Below are positions 1-7,955 of a stretch of 64,000 nt of DNA, piece by piece. This stretch comes from Pseudomonas sp. MIACH (GTDB taxonomy: Bacteria; Pseudomonadota; Gammaproteobacteria; Pseudomonadales; Pseudomonadaceae). The notes under the pieces are model-generated. The model was not told the DNA's origin. It worked only from the letters and a program-made list of their open reading frames with translations, and did not search any database. Numbering within the stretch: position 1 is the stretch's first letter; each line of letters opens with the position of its first letter. The stretch is taken from the NCBI RefSeq assembly GCF_001269925.1, contig NZ_LHVO01000046.1, forward strand, positions 124,001 through 188,000. Reading direction: 5' to 3'. The position numbers and the translations under genes were made by a program.

Positions 1-302
1 CGAAAAAGCCCGGGCCGACCCTCGATATGGCCAATATCCAGTTGGGCTTTGCCTACAAGGACTTCTTCGAAATGCAGCCGTCGACCGGGTACGAAACCCT
101 GATCTACGACTGCATGACTGGCGATCAGACCTTGTTTCAACGTGCCGACAATATCGAGAACGGCTGGCGTGCAGTGCAACCGTTCCTCGATGCGTGGAAG
201 GAAGACGATGGGATCCAGACCTACAAGGCCGGTGAAGATGGGCCAGCAGCGGCCGATGTGCTGCTGGCGCGCGATGGCCGCACCTGGCACTCGCTCGGAT
301 GA
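1..302 (+). CDS. zwf: Glucose-6-phosphate 1-dehydrogenase, C-terminal part (5' end outside window)
   Basis: Open reading frame enters from the left edge (frame from base 3) and ends at TGA 300-302. The visible ~99 residues match the C-terminal end of G6PDH: a KDFFEMQPSTGYETLIYDCM stretch, then GDQTLFQRAD and a Trp-containing helix, typical of the Zwf tetramer domain. The enzyme oxidises glucose-6-phosphate to 6-phosphogluconolactone with NAD(P)+, feeding the Entner-Doudoroff and pentose phosphate routes in the cytoplasm. The stop overlaps the ATG of the following HAD phosphatase (ATGA at 299-302), so the two are translationally coupled. The catalytic and NADP-binding part lies outside the window. 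Which zwf paralogue this is cannot be told from the fragment. Confidence 0.9.
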   Translation, partial: KKPGPTLDMANIQLGFAYKDFFEMQPSTGYETLIYDCMTGDQTLFQRADNIENGWRAVQPFLDAWKEDDGIQTYKAGEDGPAAADVLLARDGRTWHSLG

Positions 303-1123
303 GTGATGCAGCGATTCATCCCATCCGTTTTATCCTCAGCGACGTGGACGGCACCTTGCTGCACCCGGATCACAGCCTGAGCCAGCGCACCGCCGATGCA
401 GTGAGCGCACTGCGTGAGGCCGGGGTGGTTTTCAGCCTGGCCAGTGGGCGGCCGCCCAAGGCCATGCTGCATCTGATCGAGACATTCGGGATCGATGTGC
501 CAGTGGCGGGCTTCAACGGTGGCACCTTGATCAACCCGGATGGCAGCATCCTGGTTGCCCACCACCTGCCGGCGGAGGCGGCGCTGGTGACTTTGGCGCT
601 GTTCTCGGCTGAGCCGGATGTGGAAGTGTGGGTGTTTGCCGACGGTGACTGGCTGCGCCGTGACCCGCCAGGGCCGGTGGAACCACGCGAAGCCCATGGC
701 CTGGGGTATGGGCCGGTGGTGGTGGAGAGTTTTGAGCCCTATCTGGATCGTATCGACAAGATCGTCGCGGCGAGCAATAACGCCCCATTGCTGGTGGCGT
801 TGGAAGCGCAATTGCAGCCCAAGGTCCAGGGCTTGGCCCAGGTATCGCGTTCGCAGCCGATTTATCTGGATGTGACGGCGATGTTGGCCAATAAGGGCGA
901 GGCGTTGAAGACGCTGGCAGCGCACCTTGGGGTGCCGCTGGAGCAGACGGCGGCCATCGGAGATGGCGGCAATGACCCGGCGATGTTTCAGGTGGCCGGG
1001 TTGTCGATTGCCATGGGGCAGGCGGAAGAAGCCGTCAAGCGCCAGGCCAGCGTGGTCACCGGCAGCAATGTCGAGGATGGCGCTGCTGAGGCCATCGAGC
1101 GGTTTATTCTCACGGCGCGATAA
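299..1123 (+). CDS. Cof-type HAD-IIB family sugar-phosphate phosphatase
   Basis: 274 residues. HAD motif I DVDGTLL lies near residue 15, motif II SLASGRPP around residue 50, and the C-terminal GDGGNDPAMF plus AMGQA correspond to motifs III/IV of the Cof (HAD-IIB) subfamily with its C2B cap. Such enzymes hydrolyse sugar phosphates, FMN or related phosphoesters in the cytoplasm; the exact substrate cannot be read from sequence. The start ATG overlaps the zwf stop, so it is probably the last gene of a zwf operon, which favours a sugar-phosphate or phosphogluconate-type substrate (inference). It is followed by a perfect 15-bp inverted repeat at 1145-1179. Confidence 0.88.
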   Translation: MSDAAIHPIRFILSDVDGTLLHPDHSLSQRTADAVSALREAGVVFSLASGRPPKAMLHLIETFGIDVPVAGFNGGTLINPDGSILVAHHLPAEAALVTLALFSAEPDVEVWVFADGDWLRRDPPGPVEPREAHGLGYGPVVVESFEPYLDRIDKIVAASNNAPLLVALEAQLQPKVQGLAQVSRSQPIYLDVTAMLANKGEALKTLAAHLGVPLEQTAAIGDGGNDPAMFQVAGLSIAMGQAEEAVKRQASVVTGSNVEDGAAEAIERFILTAR

Positions 1124-1144
1124 ACGTCTTGAGTTTGATTGCGC

Positions 1145-1179
1145 AACTTGCGATCACTGTTTTGCAGTGATCGCAAGTT
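1145..1179. terminator. Perfect 15-bp inverted repeat between convergent genes
   Basis: AACTTGCGATCACTG (1145-1159) and its exact reverse complement (1165-1179) are separated by TTTTG. It lies between the HAD gene stop (1123) and the convergent small ORF ending at 1189, the usual place for a shared bidirectional terminator, but no long T-run follows on either strand. It may instead be an RNA-stabilising hairpin. Confidence 0.5.
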
Positions 1180-1188
1180 AACCGCCAC

Positions 1189-1449
1189 TTACTTCGGCAT
1201 GGCCCAGGACTGCAACTGGTAGCCATCTTTGTCGAGCTCGGCGCGGGCTTGCAACAGCAAGTCTTCCAATTGCGCCGGGTCGCTATAGGTATTCGACGAC
1301 AGTTGTTTGCTGCCGATACGGGTATTGGTGCGGTCAATGACACTCAGGCTCAGGGCGCCGTTGCCATCGTGCCAGGCCACGCATTGAAAGGGCTGGAAAG
1401 CACGGTCTGCGATCAAAAGAGCTTCGTTGATGCGGAGCGGGGCGTTCAT
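1189..1449 (-). CDS. Small conserved hypothetical protein (86 aa)
   Basis: 86 residues starting MNAPLRINEALLIADRAFQP, with a GAGAGAG-type ribosome site upstream of the ATG. No signal peptide or membrane segment; predicted soluble alpha/beta. Composition and codon use fit a real pseudomonad gene, and the alternative plus-strand ORF through the same bases looks like a shadow. It reads as one of the short uncharacterised cytoplasmic proteins common in fluorescent pseudomonads. It stands alone, convergent with the HAD phosphatase. No function is proposed. Confidence 0.65.
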   Translation of the reverse strand: MNAPLRINEALLIADRAFQPFQCVAWHDGNGALSLSVIDRTNTRIGSKQLSSNTYSDPAQLEDLLLQARAELDKDGYQLQSWAMPK

Positions 1450-1791
1450 GTGGGTCTCTCTCTAAATGCCCATTCAAGTGAGTACCGGCGGTTGGGCTGA
1501 CCGTGCGGCGGGTTACTTGTACTGATGCGCGAAGACGGGGTACGGGTCACATGTTAGAGCAACAAATTTTAACTTTTCCTGATTAGCATCATGTAAGCGG
1601 CTGTTTTGAAAGCTGAATGAAGGTTTTGCGTTAACGCAACTTTTAGCCGCTGAACAGACGGCATGGCTTTTTGCCCGCACTTATAGCGAAACGGTACAAG
1701 CGCGGCGTCAATATCTTGATAGTGTTGGTAGTAGCTTTCACAAACTATTGTTTCTAAATAACTTTAATAATTTTGACGCCAAGGATCAGTC
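1450..1791. other. Intergenic region upstream of the sigma-54 regulator, with a 14-bp palindrome
   Basis: 342 bp without a convincing gene. It becomes AT-rich toward the regulator start, as expected for a promoter region. A perfect palindrome TTGCGTTAACGCAA lies at 1626-1639, about 150 bp before the regulator ATG, and is a candidate operator. No sigma-54 consensus was seen. Confidence 0.5.
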
Positions 1792-3114
1792 ATGGGTGTG
1801 CCCCTCGTCCAACGTCGTTTGCTCGTGGTTGACCCCTGTGACGACTGTCACGGATTGCTGCCCGGTTTGCGCACGGCGGGGTGGGATGTGGACAGCTGCA
1901 CGCTGGAATCGGTGGGGGAGCGCTCCTGCGATGTCGGCCTGTTGCGCCTGCAGCCCTATCACCTGGAGCGGCCCGAAGCCGTCAAGGAGTTGATCAGCCG
2001 CAGCGGCACCGAGTGGATCGCCGTACTCAGTCAGGATGTGCTGCGCCTGCAGAATGTCGGTGACTTTGTCTGCGAATGGTTTTTCGACTTCCATACCTTG
2101 CCATTCGACGTGGCGCGGGTGCAGGTGACCCTGGGCCGCGCGTTTGGCATGGCGCGCCTGCGCGGCAAGGGCCACACCCCGGTAGATGAGGGGCATGAGC
2201 TGCTGGGTGACAGCCGACCCATTCGCGAGCTGCGCAAATTATTGTCGAAGCTGGCGCCCACAGAGTCCCCCGTATTAATCCGTGGCGACAGCGGGACCGG
2301 TAAGGAGTTGGTCGCCAAGACCCTGCACCGCCAATCCCAACGCCATGCCAAGCCCTTTGTCGCGATCAACTGCGGCGCCATTCCCGAGCACCTGATCCAA
2401 TCCGAGCTGTTCGGCCATGAGAAGGGCGCGTTTACCGGTGCCCATCAGCGCAAGATCGGGCGCATCGAAGCGGCGCATGGCGGCACCCTGTTCCTCGATG
2501 AGATCGGCGATTTGCCCATGGAGCTGCAAGCCAACCTACTGCGGTTTCTCCAGGAAAAGCAGGTCGAACGTGTCGGCGGCAGCCAGCCCATCCCGGTCGA
2601 TGTGCGGGTGCTGGCGGCCACGCACGTCGACCTTGAGGCGGCCGTTGCCAAGGGCACTTTCCGTGAAGACCTCTACTACCGGCTCAATGTGTTGCAGGTG
2701 GTCACCGCGCCGTTGCGCGATCGCCATGGTGATGTGGCAATGCTGGCCAACCATTTTTCGCGCTTCTACAGCCAGGAAACCGGGCGCCGCCCCCGCAGTT
2801 TCAGCGAAGATGCCTTGGTCGCCATGGGGCAACACCCTTGGCCGGGCAATGTGCGCGAGCTGGCCAACCGCGTACGCCGTGGCCTGGTGCTTGCCGAAGG
2901 ACGGCAGATCGAAGCCGTTGATCTGGGATTGGAGGGCGAACAGGCAGTTTCGTCACCCATGGCTACACTGGAAGACTATAAGCACCGTGCCGAACGCCAG
3001 GCGCTGTGCGATGTGCTCAACCGGCACAGCGACAACCTGAGCGTCGCGGCCCGCGTACTGGGAATTTCCCGGCCGACATTTTACCGGTTGCTGCACAAAC
3101 ACCAGATCCGCTAG
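1792..3114 (+). CDS. Sigma-54-dependent enhancer-binding regulator (VpsR/FleQ-like)
   Basis: 440 residues. Residues 1-130 form an atypical receiver-like domain (LLVVDPCDDCHG at the start) without an obvious full set of phosphorylation residues. The AAA+ core follows: Walker A GDSGTGKE near 165-172, the sigma-54 contact loop GAFTGA near 212-217, and Walker B LFLDE near 233. A Fis-type helix-turn-helix ends the protein (ARVLGISRPTFYRLL). The fold order resembles VpsR and FleQ, which control biofilm genes and in known cases respond to c-di-GMP. It sits tail-to-tail with the fap operon, whose promoter carries a sigma-54 element, so it is a good candidate for the fap activator (inference). ATG at 1792 chosen because the receiver-like domain begins directly after it. 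Confidence 0.88.
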   Translation: MGVPLVQRRLLVVDPCDDCHGLLPGLRTAGWDVDSCTLESVGERSCDVGLLRLQPYHLERPEAVKELISRSGTEWIAVLSQDVLRLQNVGDFVCEWFFDFHTLPFDVARVQVTLGRAFGMARLRGKGHTPVDEGHELLGDSRPIRELRKLLSKLAPTESPVLIRGDSGTGKELVAKTLHRQSQRHAKPFVAINCGAIPEHLIQSELFGHEKGAFTGAHQRKIGRIEAAHGGTLFLDEIGDLPMELQANLLRFLQEKQVERVGGSQPIPVDVRVLAATHVDLEAAVAKGTFREDLYYRLNVLQVVTAPLRDRHGDVAMLANHFSRFYSQETGRRPRSFSEDALVAMGQHPWPGNVRELANRVRRGLVLAEGRQIEAVDLGLEGEQAVSSPMATLEDYKHRAERQALCDVLNRHSDNLSVAARVLGISRPTFYRLLHKHQIR

Positions 3115-3127
3115 GGCGGGTAAACCG

Positions 3128-3165
3128 AAAAGCCCCGCAACGACCCTTATCGTTGCGGGGCTTTT
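3128..3165. terminator. Bidirectional rho-independent terminator
   Basis: 15-bp perfect stem AAAAGCCCCGCAACG (3128-3142) / CGTTGCGGGGCTTTT (3151-3165) with an 8-nt loop. A-rich and T-rich flanks make it functional both ways, ending the sigma-54 regulator transcript (+) and the fap operon (-). Confidence 0.9.
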
Positions 3166-3189
3166 CCTTGTGTGCCTATAGGCGTCGGC

Positions 3190-4497
3190 TTAGAAGTAAT
3201 ACGGGAATTTCAGGCTGAACGTAAAGTCCGGCGCATCATCCGTCATGCCAATCGCCAGGTTCGGCACGATGGTCAGGTTATCCGATGCCGCAATGGTCAT
3301 GCCCACGTTGAAATAGCCGGCGTTGGCATCGCTGGACACCACCGATTGCCAGTCGCCGCCGTTGGGCTTGAGCCTGCTCTTGCGTTGCACCAAGTCTGAC
3401 ACCGAGAACGACATACTCATCTTCTCGTTGAGGGCGAAGGCCACGCCGACGCCGACCTGGAAGCTGTCGCCCAGGCTGACCTTACCGCCGACCTTCTGGT
3501 TGACGTCGCTGCTGATGTCGCTGAACGATTCTTCGAAGTTATGGGTGTAGGACAGCGAGCCAAACAACACGGCTGGGTCGAAGGTCTTGACCAGGGAAAT
3601 GCCCGGCGTGATCGACCAGACCCCGTTGCCGGTGGGCAGGCTTTCGGGCACGAACAGGTTGTCGTTGCCGGGGGTGTTGATCAGCTTGATACCAAACGGT
3701 TCTTTACCTGTGGGCGCCTTGACCCGCACCGATACCACCGCATCCGGCAGGGTGGGGGTTTCGTCGAGGAACTTGTAAGCCACGCCGAAGTTGACGTCGC
3801 CGATGGTTGGATCGCGGGTGACCGACTGTTCCGACGTCGCCGTGCCGTTGTTGCCGGCGCCGGCAGACTGGTAAGTCGACTCGCGGTACACCACCGGCAC
3901 GTTCACGTCGAACTGCCAACGGTTATCGAGGTTGTAGCGCCCGGTCAGGTCCAGGGTCCAGTTATCGGACTTGATTCGGTCGAGGTTGATATTGCCGAGG
4001 AAAATCGAGTCCAGCGCCAGGAAGCCGTTGAGGGTCAACTGGCGGGCGTCGTAGCGGGCATAGGTGACGCCGGTTTCGAAGCTGAACTTGCCATTGCCGA
4101 AAAAGCCGCTGGCTTCGTTATAAAGGTTGCTGACACTTTGCGCCGGGGCGGAGTCGTCCTTGAGGGACTGGCCGTAGGAACTGCCGCCACCCCCTCCTGC
4201 GCCACCGGATGCTGCTGCGGCACCCGTGCCCGCGACGGCGGTGCCGTTGGCTTTTTGAAAGTCTGCCGGGGACTTGGCCAGACGTTTGGGGGCCGGGGTT
4301 GCCGGTTGGTCTTCGACCTGACGCACGCGCTGCTCCAGCACGGCCAGCGCTTTTTGCTGCACTTCGTACCGCTGCTTGAGTTCCAGGAGTTCCTGTTTGA
4401 GGGTTTCGATGTCGCTATCTGGCGCTGCATACAGAACGGATGCGGGCAAGAGCGTACTTAAACAGATCACAGCACGGAGCGATAACGATCGATGCAT
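3190..4497 (-). CDS. fapF: FapF, outer-membrane amyloid secretion channel
   Basis: 435 residues, close to the size known for FapF. An N-terminal signal peptide ends near VLYAAPDS. A coiled coil follows (roughly residues 28-65, with LKQELLELKQRYEVQQKALA), then a Gly/Ala/Ser-rich linker with a GGAGGGGGSS run (about 90-110), and a C-terminal beta-barrel with aromatic girdle residues, ending in FKFPYYF-like terminal aromatics (FSLKFPYYF). Family knowledge: FapF is a trimeric outer-membrane pore, gated by its N-terminal region, that exports FapC/B/E. It is the last gene of the fap operon, 49 bp after fapE, and is followed by a strong terminator. A long antisense ORF through it (3541-4461) is a codon shadow. 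Confidence 0.95.
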   Translation of the reverse strand: MHRSLSLRAVICLSTLLPASVLYAAPDSDIETLKQELLELKQRYEVQQKALAVLEQRVRQVEDQPATPAPKRLAKSPADFQKANGTAVAGTGAAAASGGAGGGGGSSYGQSLKDDSAPAQSVSNLYNEASGFFGNGKFSFETGVTYARYDARQLTLNGFLALDSIFLGNINLDRIKSDNWTLDLTGRYNLDNRWQFDVNVPVVYRESTYQSAGAGNNGTATSEQSVTRDPTIGDVNFGVAYKFLDETPTLPDAVVSVRVKAPTGKEPFGIKLINTPGNDNLFVPESLPTGNGVWSITPGISLVKTFDPAVLFGSLSYTHNFEESFSDISSDVNQKVGGKVSLGDSFQVGVGVAFALNEKMSMSFSVSDLVQRKSRLKPNGGDWQSVVSSDANAGYFNVGMTIAASDNLTIVPNLAIGMTDDAPDFTFSLKFPYYF

Positions 4498-4546
4498 GAA
4501 ATAAGCCGTCCTTTTCTAATGCGTAAGTGTCGACGGTCAGCGTAGT

Positions 4547-5290
4547 TCAATAACCGAGAGTGCGTAGGGCTTTGAGTTGATCCAGATTGCAGTTCAATGC
4601 GCCGTTGTTCAAACCGTTGTTGTTCATCACTACGTTGAGTTGGGTCATGTTGTTGACGAAGTTAGTGTTGCCAGTCAGAACCGTGCCTTGCAGCACATTC
4701 CCACCACCGATCTGCTGCAGGCTGTTGCCCTGGTTGTGGTTGGCCTGGATCGCCATCTGCAAGCCACCGTTGTTGGCCGATACGCTCACGCGGCCTGCTG
4801 CGCTGTCACCGGTCACCGTACCGCCGGCGACCAGCACTTGCCCCGATTGCACGATGTTGGAGGGCGCAAAACCGTTCTCGACGGTGATGCCCACATTGTT
4901 ATAGGCGGTGTTGCCATCGCCGGCGGTACGCACGCTTTGTGTCACACCCTGGCCGCTGCCCAGGCCGGCGCCGCCGGTGACCGTGCCGGTGCCGGTGTTC
5001 GGGTTCGTACCGTTGCCGGTCGAGCCAGTGGTTTGTACGTAGAATTGCGGAGTGATGGTCGACGAATCGACCTGCATGCTGGCCTTGCCGGTGATGCTGT
5101 CACCCACGGCGTTGGTCCAGGTACTGCTCATGACAATGCCGAAGCTGATGATTCGCCCCGGCATCACGTAACGGCCGCGCAGGTCGGCCATTTCCGAATC
5201 CTTGAGTTCGATGGGTTTGAACCCTGATGAAGCATAAGCGGGCATTGAGGCTGCCAGACACAAGACCGTCAGCCAACGGGAAGTGTTCAT
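4547..5290 (-). CDS. fapE: FapE, extracellular amyloid-associated protein
   Basis: 247 residues with a signal peptide (cleavage near AYASSG). The mature part starts with the FapE-type segment around KDSEMADLRGRYVMPGRI, then a Gly/Thr/Asn-rich central region and Gln/Asn-rich C-terminal beta-type sequence (NNNGLNNGALNC). A single Cys lies near the C terminus. FapE is known as a minor component of the extracellular Fap fibril that passes through FapF. Good AGGAG ribosome site upstream of ATG 5290. It lies 39 bp downstream of fapD and 49 bp upstream of fapF in the operon. Confidence 0.93.
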   Translation of the reverse strand: MNTSRWLTVLCLAASMPAYASSGFKPIELKDSEMADLRGRYVMPGRIISFGIVMSSTWTNAVGDSITGKASMQVDSSTITPQFYVQTTGSTGNGTNPNTGTGTVTGGAGLGSGQGVTQSVRTAGDGNTAYNNVGITVENGFAPSNIVQSGQVLVAGGTVTGDSAAGRVSVSANNGGLQMAIQANHNQGNSLQQIGGGNVLQGTVLTGNTNFVNNMTQLNVVMNNNGLNNGALNCNLDQLKALRTLGY

Positions 5291-5329
5291 CTGCTGCTCC
5301 TGGAGCGTCCTGCCCCTTATTGCGCCTCT

Positions 5330-6010
5330 TTAGAAGAAGTCGCTCTGGATGAAACCGAAATCCATCAGCTCTGCATCGCCTACGGGCCTGAACTCATTCA
5401 ACTGGTTTTTGGCGGTCAGCGGTGTGGGCGGGTCGAGCAGGGCATTCGCCTTGTCATAACCTTCACCCAGCACGGCGAAGACGATGCCGTTCCAACCCTT
5501 GACGAAGTCGTCGTGTGAATAGCGTTTATGGCCGAGCACCGGGTCGCCGATATAGACCCAGTCCTTGTCCGCGCGCTGCAACACCACGAAGTGCTTGTAG
5601 CCACGAATCTCCAGCAGCACCACCACAGGGATCTTCACGGTCACCAACGTTTCTGGTCCGATCTTGTAGCCCCGGGCACGCATGCCGATGCTTTCGAGGT
5701 AGCGCTTCATGTCCAGCATGGAAAATCCCTGGGTACGTACCAGGTCCTGGTCTGCATTGACCAGCATGCCTTTGATGACGTGATCTTCGTCTACGTCCAG
5801 CCAATAGCCCTGGCGCAGAATGGTGGCGAGTGCCGCAGCACCGCAGCTGAAATCGGTTTTCTGTTCCACCAGGTTAGCGAACCGGCGCTCACGAATACTC
5901 TCGACCTTCTTGTAGATCACTGCACCGCCAGGCAGGGCGGAGATCGCCATGTTGCCTGCCCAGGTCGGGCCGGTGAGGAGCATCAGGAGGGTGAGGGTCG
6001 CGAGGCGCAT
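5330..6010 (-). CDS. fapD: FapD, C39-family cysteine peptidase of the Fap system
   Basis: 226 residues with a signal peptide ending near GPTWAGN. The C39 peptidase triad is visible: Cys56 in KTDFSCGAAALATIL, His140 in RGYKHFVVLQ, and Asp156 in YIGDPVLG. C39 domains usually cleave double-glycine leaders in ABC exporters; here the domain is a stand-alone periplasmic protein, as known for FapD, thought to process Fap components before export. It follows fapC after a 61-bp gap that contains a T-tailed hairpin (6039-6064), so it is probably expressed at a lower level than fapC. Confidence 0.95.
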   Translation of the reverse strand: MRLATLTLLMLLTGPTWAGNMAISALPGGAVIYKKVESIRERRFANLVEQKTDFSCGAAALATILRQGYWLDVDEDHVIKGMLVNADQDLVRTQGFSMLDMKRYLESIGMRARGYKIGPETLVTVKIPVVVLLEIRGYKHFVVLQRADKDWVYIGDPVLGHKRYSHDDFVKGWNGIVFAVLGEGYDKANALLDPPTPLTAKNQLNEFRPVGDAELMDFGFIQSDFF

Positions 6011-6038
6011 GATCGTATGACCTGCTGGACACTGGAAT

Positions 6039-6064
6039 AAAAAAGGGCCTTGTTGCCAAGGCCC
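6039..6064 (-). terminator. Intra-operon rho-independent terminator between fapC and fapD
   Basis: On the minus strand GGGCCTTG-GCAA-CAAGGCCC is followed directly by six T residues (6044-6039). It is an 8-bp GC-rich stem with a GCAA tetraloop, a standard intrinsic terminator. It lies just after the fapC stop (6072) and before the fapD start (6010). Partial termination here would give more fapABC than fapDEF mRNA. Confidence 0.85.
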
Positions 6065-6071
6065 CGTTGGA

Positions 6072-6818
6072 TCAGAAGCGCACGCCGCTGGCGCAGACGC
6101 TGCAACCTTGACCGATCGACAGGCTGTTGCTGCCTTGGTTGCCCGAGCCGGATTGCAGGTTCACACCCACGTTGCCGGAGTTGCGGTTAACCGAGTTGTC
6201 GAGGCTGGAGTTGTTGGACACGTACTGGGCTTTGCTGCCATGACCATACCCGTAGCTGGTAGCGGCAGTGTTCAGGTAGCTGTTGGCGAGCGAGTTTTGC
6301 TCGGTGTTGGCGGCCGCTGCGATGTTTTTGCCATCAGCGGTGGTGATTGCCAGGTTGTTTTTACCCTGGTTGCCTTGACCGGCCTGGCCGTTGTAACCCA
6401 GGTTGCCGGAGTTCCCGTTAAGGGAGTTGTCCGCGGAAGCGTTGTTTTGGGTGCCTTTGTTGACGAAGTTGTTCAGTGCGCTGTTTTGATTGACATCGAC
6501 GACAGCGAATACGGTTGCGAAGTCACCTTTGGCACTGGAGATGGCGCCAGAGTTGTCTGCCTGGTTACCGCTGCCCGACTGAACGTTAACACCGGTGTTA
6601 CCGCTGTTGCCGTTGACCGAGTTATCGGCAGAGGCATTGTTTTCGGTTTTGGTGTCATCGAACTTGTTGCCAACGCTGTTTTGTACATCGGTCACGACAG
6701 AGGCAACCACACCGGTTGGTTGAGGCGCAGGGTGCCAGCCACCACCTGCTTGAGCAGCAGCAGCCATGAGTGCAGCCAGAGCGAAAACCAGTGGTTTCAG
6801 AGCCATTTGAGGTTTCAT
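6072..6818 (-). CDS. fapC: FapC, major functional amyloid subunit
   Basis: 248 residues with a signal peptide (to about residue 24). Three imperfect Asn/Gly/Gln-rich repeats are visible: around 61-95 (NASADNSVNGNSGNTGVNVQ), 126-158 (NASADNSLNGNSGNLGYNGQ) and 203-235 (SLDNSVNRNSGNVGVNLQ), separated by linkers of about 30 and 45 residues. A CXXC pair (Cys239, Cys242) lies near the C terminus, a recognised FapC feature. Family knowledge: FapC is the main fibril-forming protein of Pseudomonas biofilms, exported by FapF. An AGGAG ribosome site precedes ATG 6818, and an intrinsic terminator follows, consistent with high expression. Confidence 0.97.
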   Translation of the reverse strand: MKPQMALKPLVFALAALMAAAAQAGGGWHPAPQPTGVVASVVTDVQNSVGNKFDDTKTENNASADNSVNGNSGNTGVNVQSGSGNQADNSGAISSAKGDFATVFAVVDVNQNSALNNFVNKGTQNNASADNSLNGNSGNLGYNGQAGQGNQGKNNLAITTADGKNIAAAANTEQNSLANSYLNTAATSYGYGHGSKAQYVSNNSSLDNSVNRNSGNVGVNLQSGSGNQGSNSLSIGQGCSVCASGVRF

Positions 6819-6885
6819 GGTGTTTCTCCTTGCTTCTAATTAGTTGGTTAAGTGTTGGTACGGTCTAACTAGTGCTACCAAGCGT

Positions 6886-7437
6886 TTACTTGATAGTAAT
6901 GCCTAGGGTGTTAGCCACTCGGTTCCCCACCCCGGCACTCTGGTTCACCTGAATCACTCCTCGGCTGCCTGTGAAGGCCTGGTCGCTTGTAACGACAAGG
7001 CGGCTGCCAGTGGTGGGGGTGAGCCCTGAGTCGGTTGCCAGCGTCGTCGTGTTCTGTTGCAACAGGACGCTGTCATCGATGCTTTGCGGGCCAGGATTGA
7101 TGCTGATCCGCACGGCGTTGATTGATTGGTTATTGGCCCCGGCCGACTGGTTGATGCCCAGTACGCCGTTGCCGTTGGTAAAAGAGGTGCCCTGGATCGC
7201 TGCCTTGGCGTTCAGGGACGGGTCGACCTTGCCGTCGAGGCGCTGGATGTTGACGTTGGTGGCCTGGCCACCGAGCGCAATGGCACGGCTGTTGGACATT
7301 TGTTGCTGGTTGCCGGCCGCCTGGTTGATCGACACGACACCTTCGTATTGTTTGCCGCTGTTGTTGATCACCGCGGTGTCGTCGGCGAATACCGGGGCGC
7401 TGGCCAACAGGGCGAGAACGAGCAGGGAGCGATTCAT
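6886..7437 (-). CDS. fapB: FapB, minor amyloid subunit / nucleator
   Basis: 183 residues with a signal peptide ending at APVFADDT. The mature protein has FapC-like amyloid repeats with recurring NQAAGNQ / NQSAGANNQ / NQSAGVGN motifs near residues 38, 100 and 165. FapB is regarded as the nucleator co-assembling with FapC. Its ATG shares one base with the fapA stop (TAATG at 7439-7435), so translation is coupled to fapA; 67 bp separate it from fapC. Confidence 0.94.
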   Translation of the reverse strand: MNRSLLVLALLASAPVFADDTAVINNSGKQYEGVVSINQAAGNQQQMSNSRAIALGGQATNVNIQRLDGKVDPSLNAKAAIQGTSFTNGNGVLGINQSAGANNQSINAVRISINPGPQSIDDSVLLQQNTTTLATDSGLTPTTGSRLVVTSDQAFTGSRGVIQVNQSAGVGNRVANTLGITIK

Positions 7438-7886
7438 TATTTGCCCCCCAGCATGCTGCCGATGTTGTTCAGTGGCGCCATGCCGCGCTGGATCGAGTCG
7501 CTGATCTGGCCGCCCATGCTGCTGCCCGCACCGTGGCCGGCGGCGGTGCCAGCCCCCAGGGTGGACATGCTGTTCTGTGTGGCGTGCAGGCCGGTCAAGG
7601 TGCCGTTGGTCTGAACCGCACTGACGATGCTTGAGCCACTGCTGATGCTGCCGATATCCATATCACTGAGCTCGCCAGTCGCACCGATGATGTCCCGGCT
7701 GGGATTGGCGTTGGCGGTGGTCGGGTAGGGGTCTTTACCAAAGGCGGCGCGGCCGTACATATGAGCTTGTACGTTGCGCCCGGTGACGATCACGCCGTCA
7801 TCTGCAAAGCTTGGAACACTGATGCCCACGCTGAGTACACAGCTGATCAGCAGTATGTTCTTCGAACCTTGAGTGAGTGTGATCAC
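7437..7886 (-). CDS. fapA: FapA, periplasmic regulator/chaperone of Fap assembly
   Basis: 149 residues from a GTG start at 7886, with AAGGA about 9 bases upstream and a signal peptide ending near VPSFADDG. First gene of the operon. FapA is known to influence fibril composition and is proposed to act as a periplasmic chaperone; it is the least conserved Fap protein. The C-terminal part is Gly/Ser/Met-rich (GHGAGSSMGGQISDSIQRG). A sigma-54 promoter lies about 50 bp upstream. Confidence 0.92.
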   Translation of the reverse strand: MITLTQGSKNILLISCVLSVGISVPSFADDGVIVTGRNVQAHMYGRAAFGKDPYPTTANANPSRDIIGATGELSDMDIGSISSGSSIVSAVQTNGTLTGLHATQNSMSTLGAGTAAGHGAGSSMGGQISDSIQRGMAPLNNIGSMLGGK

Positions 7887-7938
7887 GGCGGCATTCCTTA
7901 TTCTTCGCGCTGACCCTAAACAGCGCTGTAAGGGATAG

Positions 7939-7955
7939 AGCAGAAGCCGTGCCGC
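7939..7955 (-). promoter_or_regulatory. Sigma-54 (-24/-12) promoter of the fap operon
   Basis: Minus-strand sequence GCGGCACGGCTTCTGCT matches YTGGCACGRNNNYTGCW except for C in place of the T before GG and a weak first position. GG and GC are exactly 10 bp apart. The predicted start is near 7928, about 40 nt before the fapA GTG. This agrees with reported RpoN involvement in fap expression. Confidence 0.8.

Noticed and set aside
3541..4461. 306-codon plus-strand ORF opposite fapF
   Set aside because: Codon shadow; no domain, and fapF is well supported.
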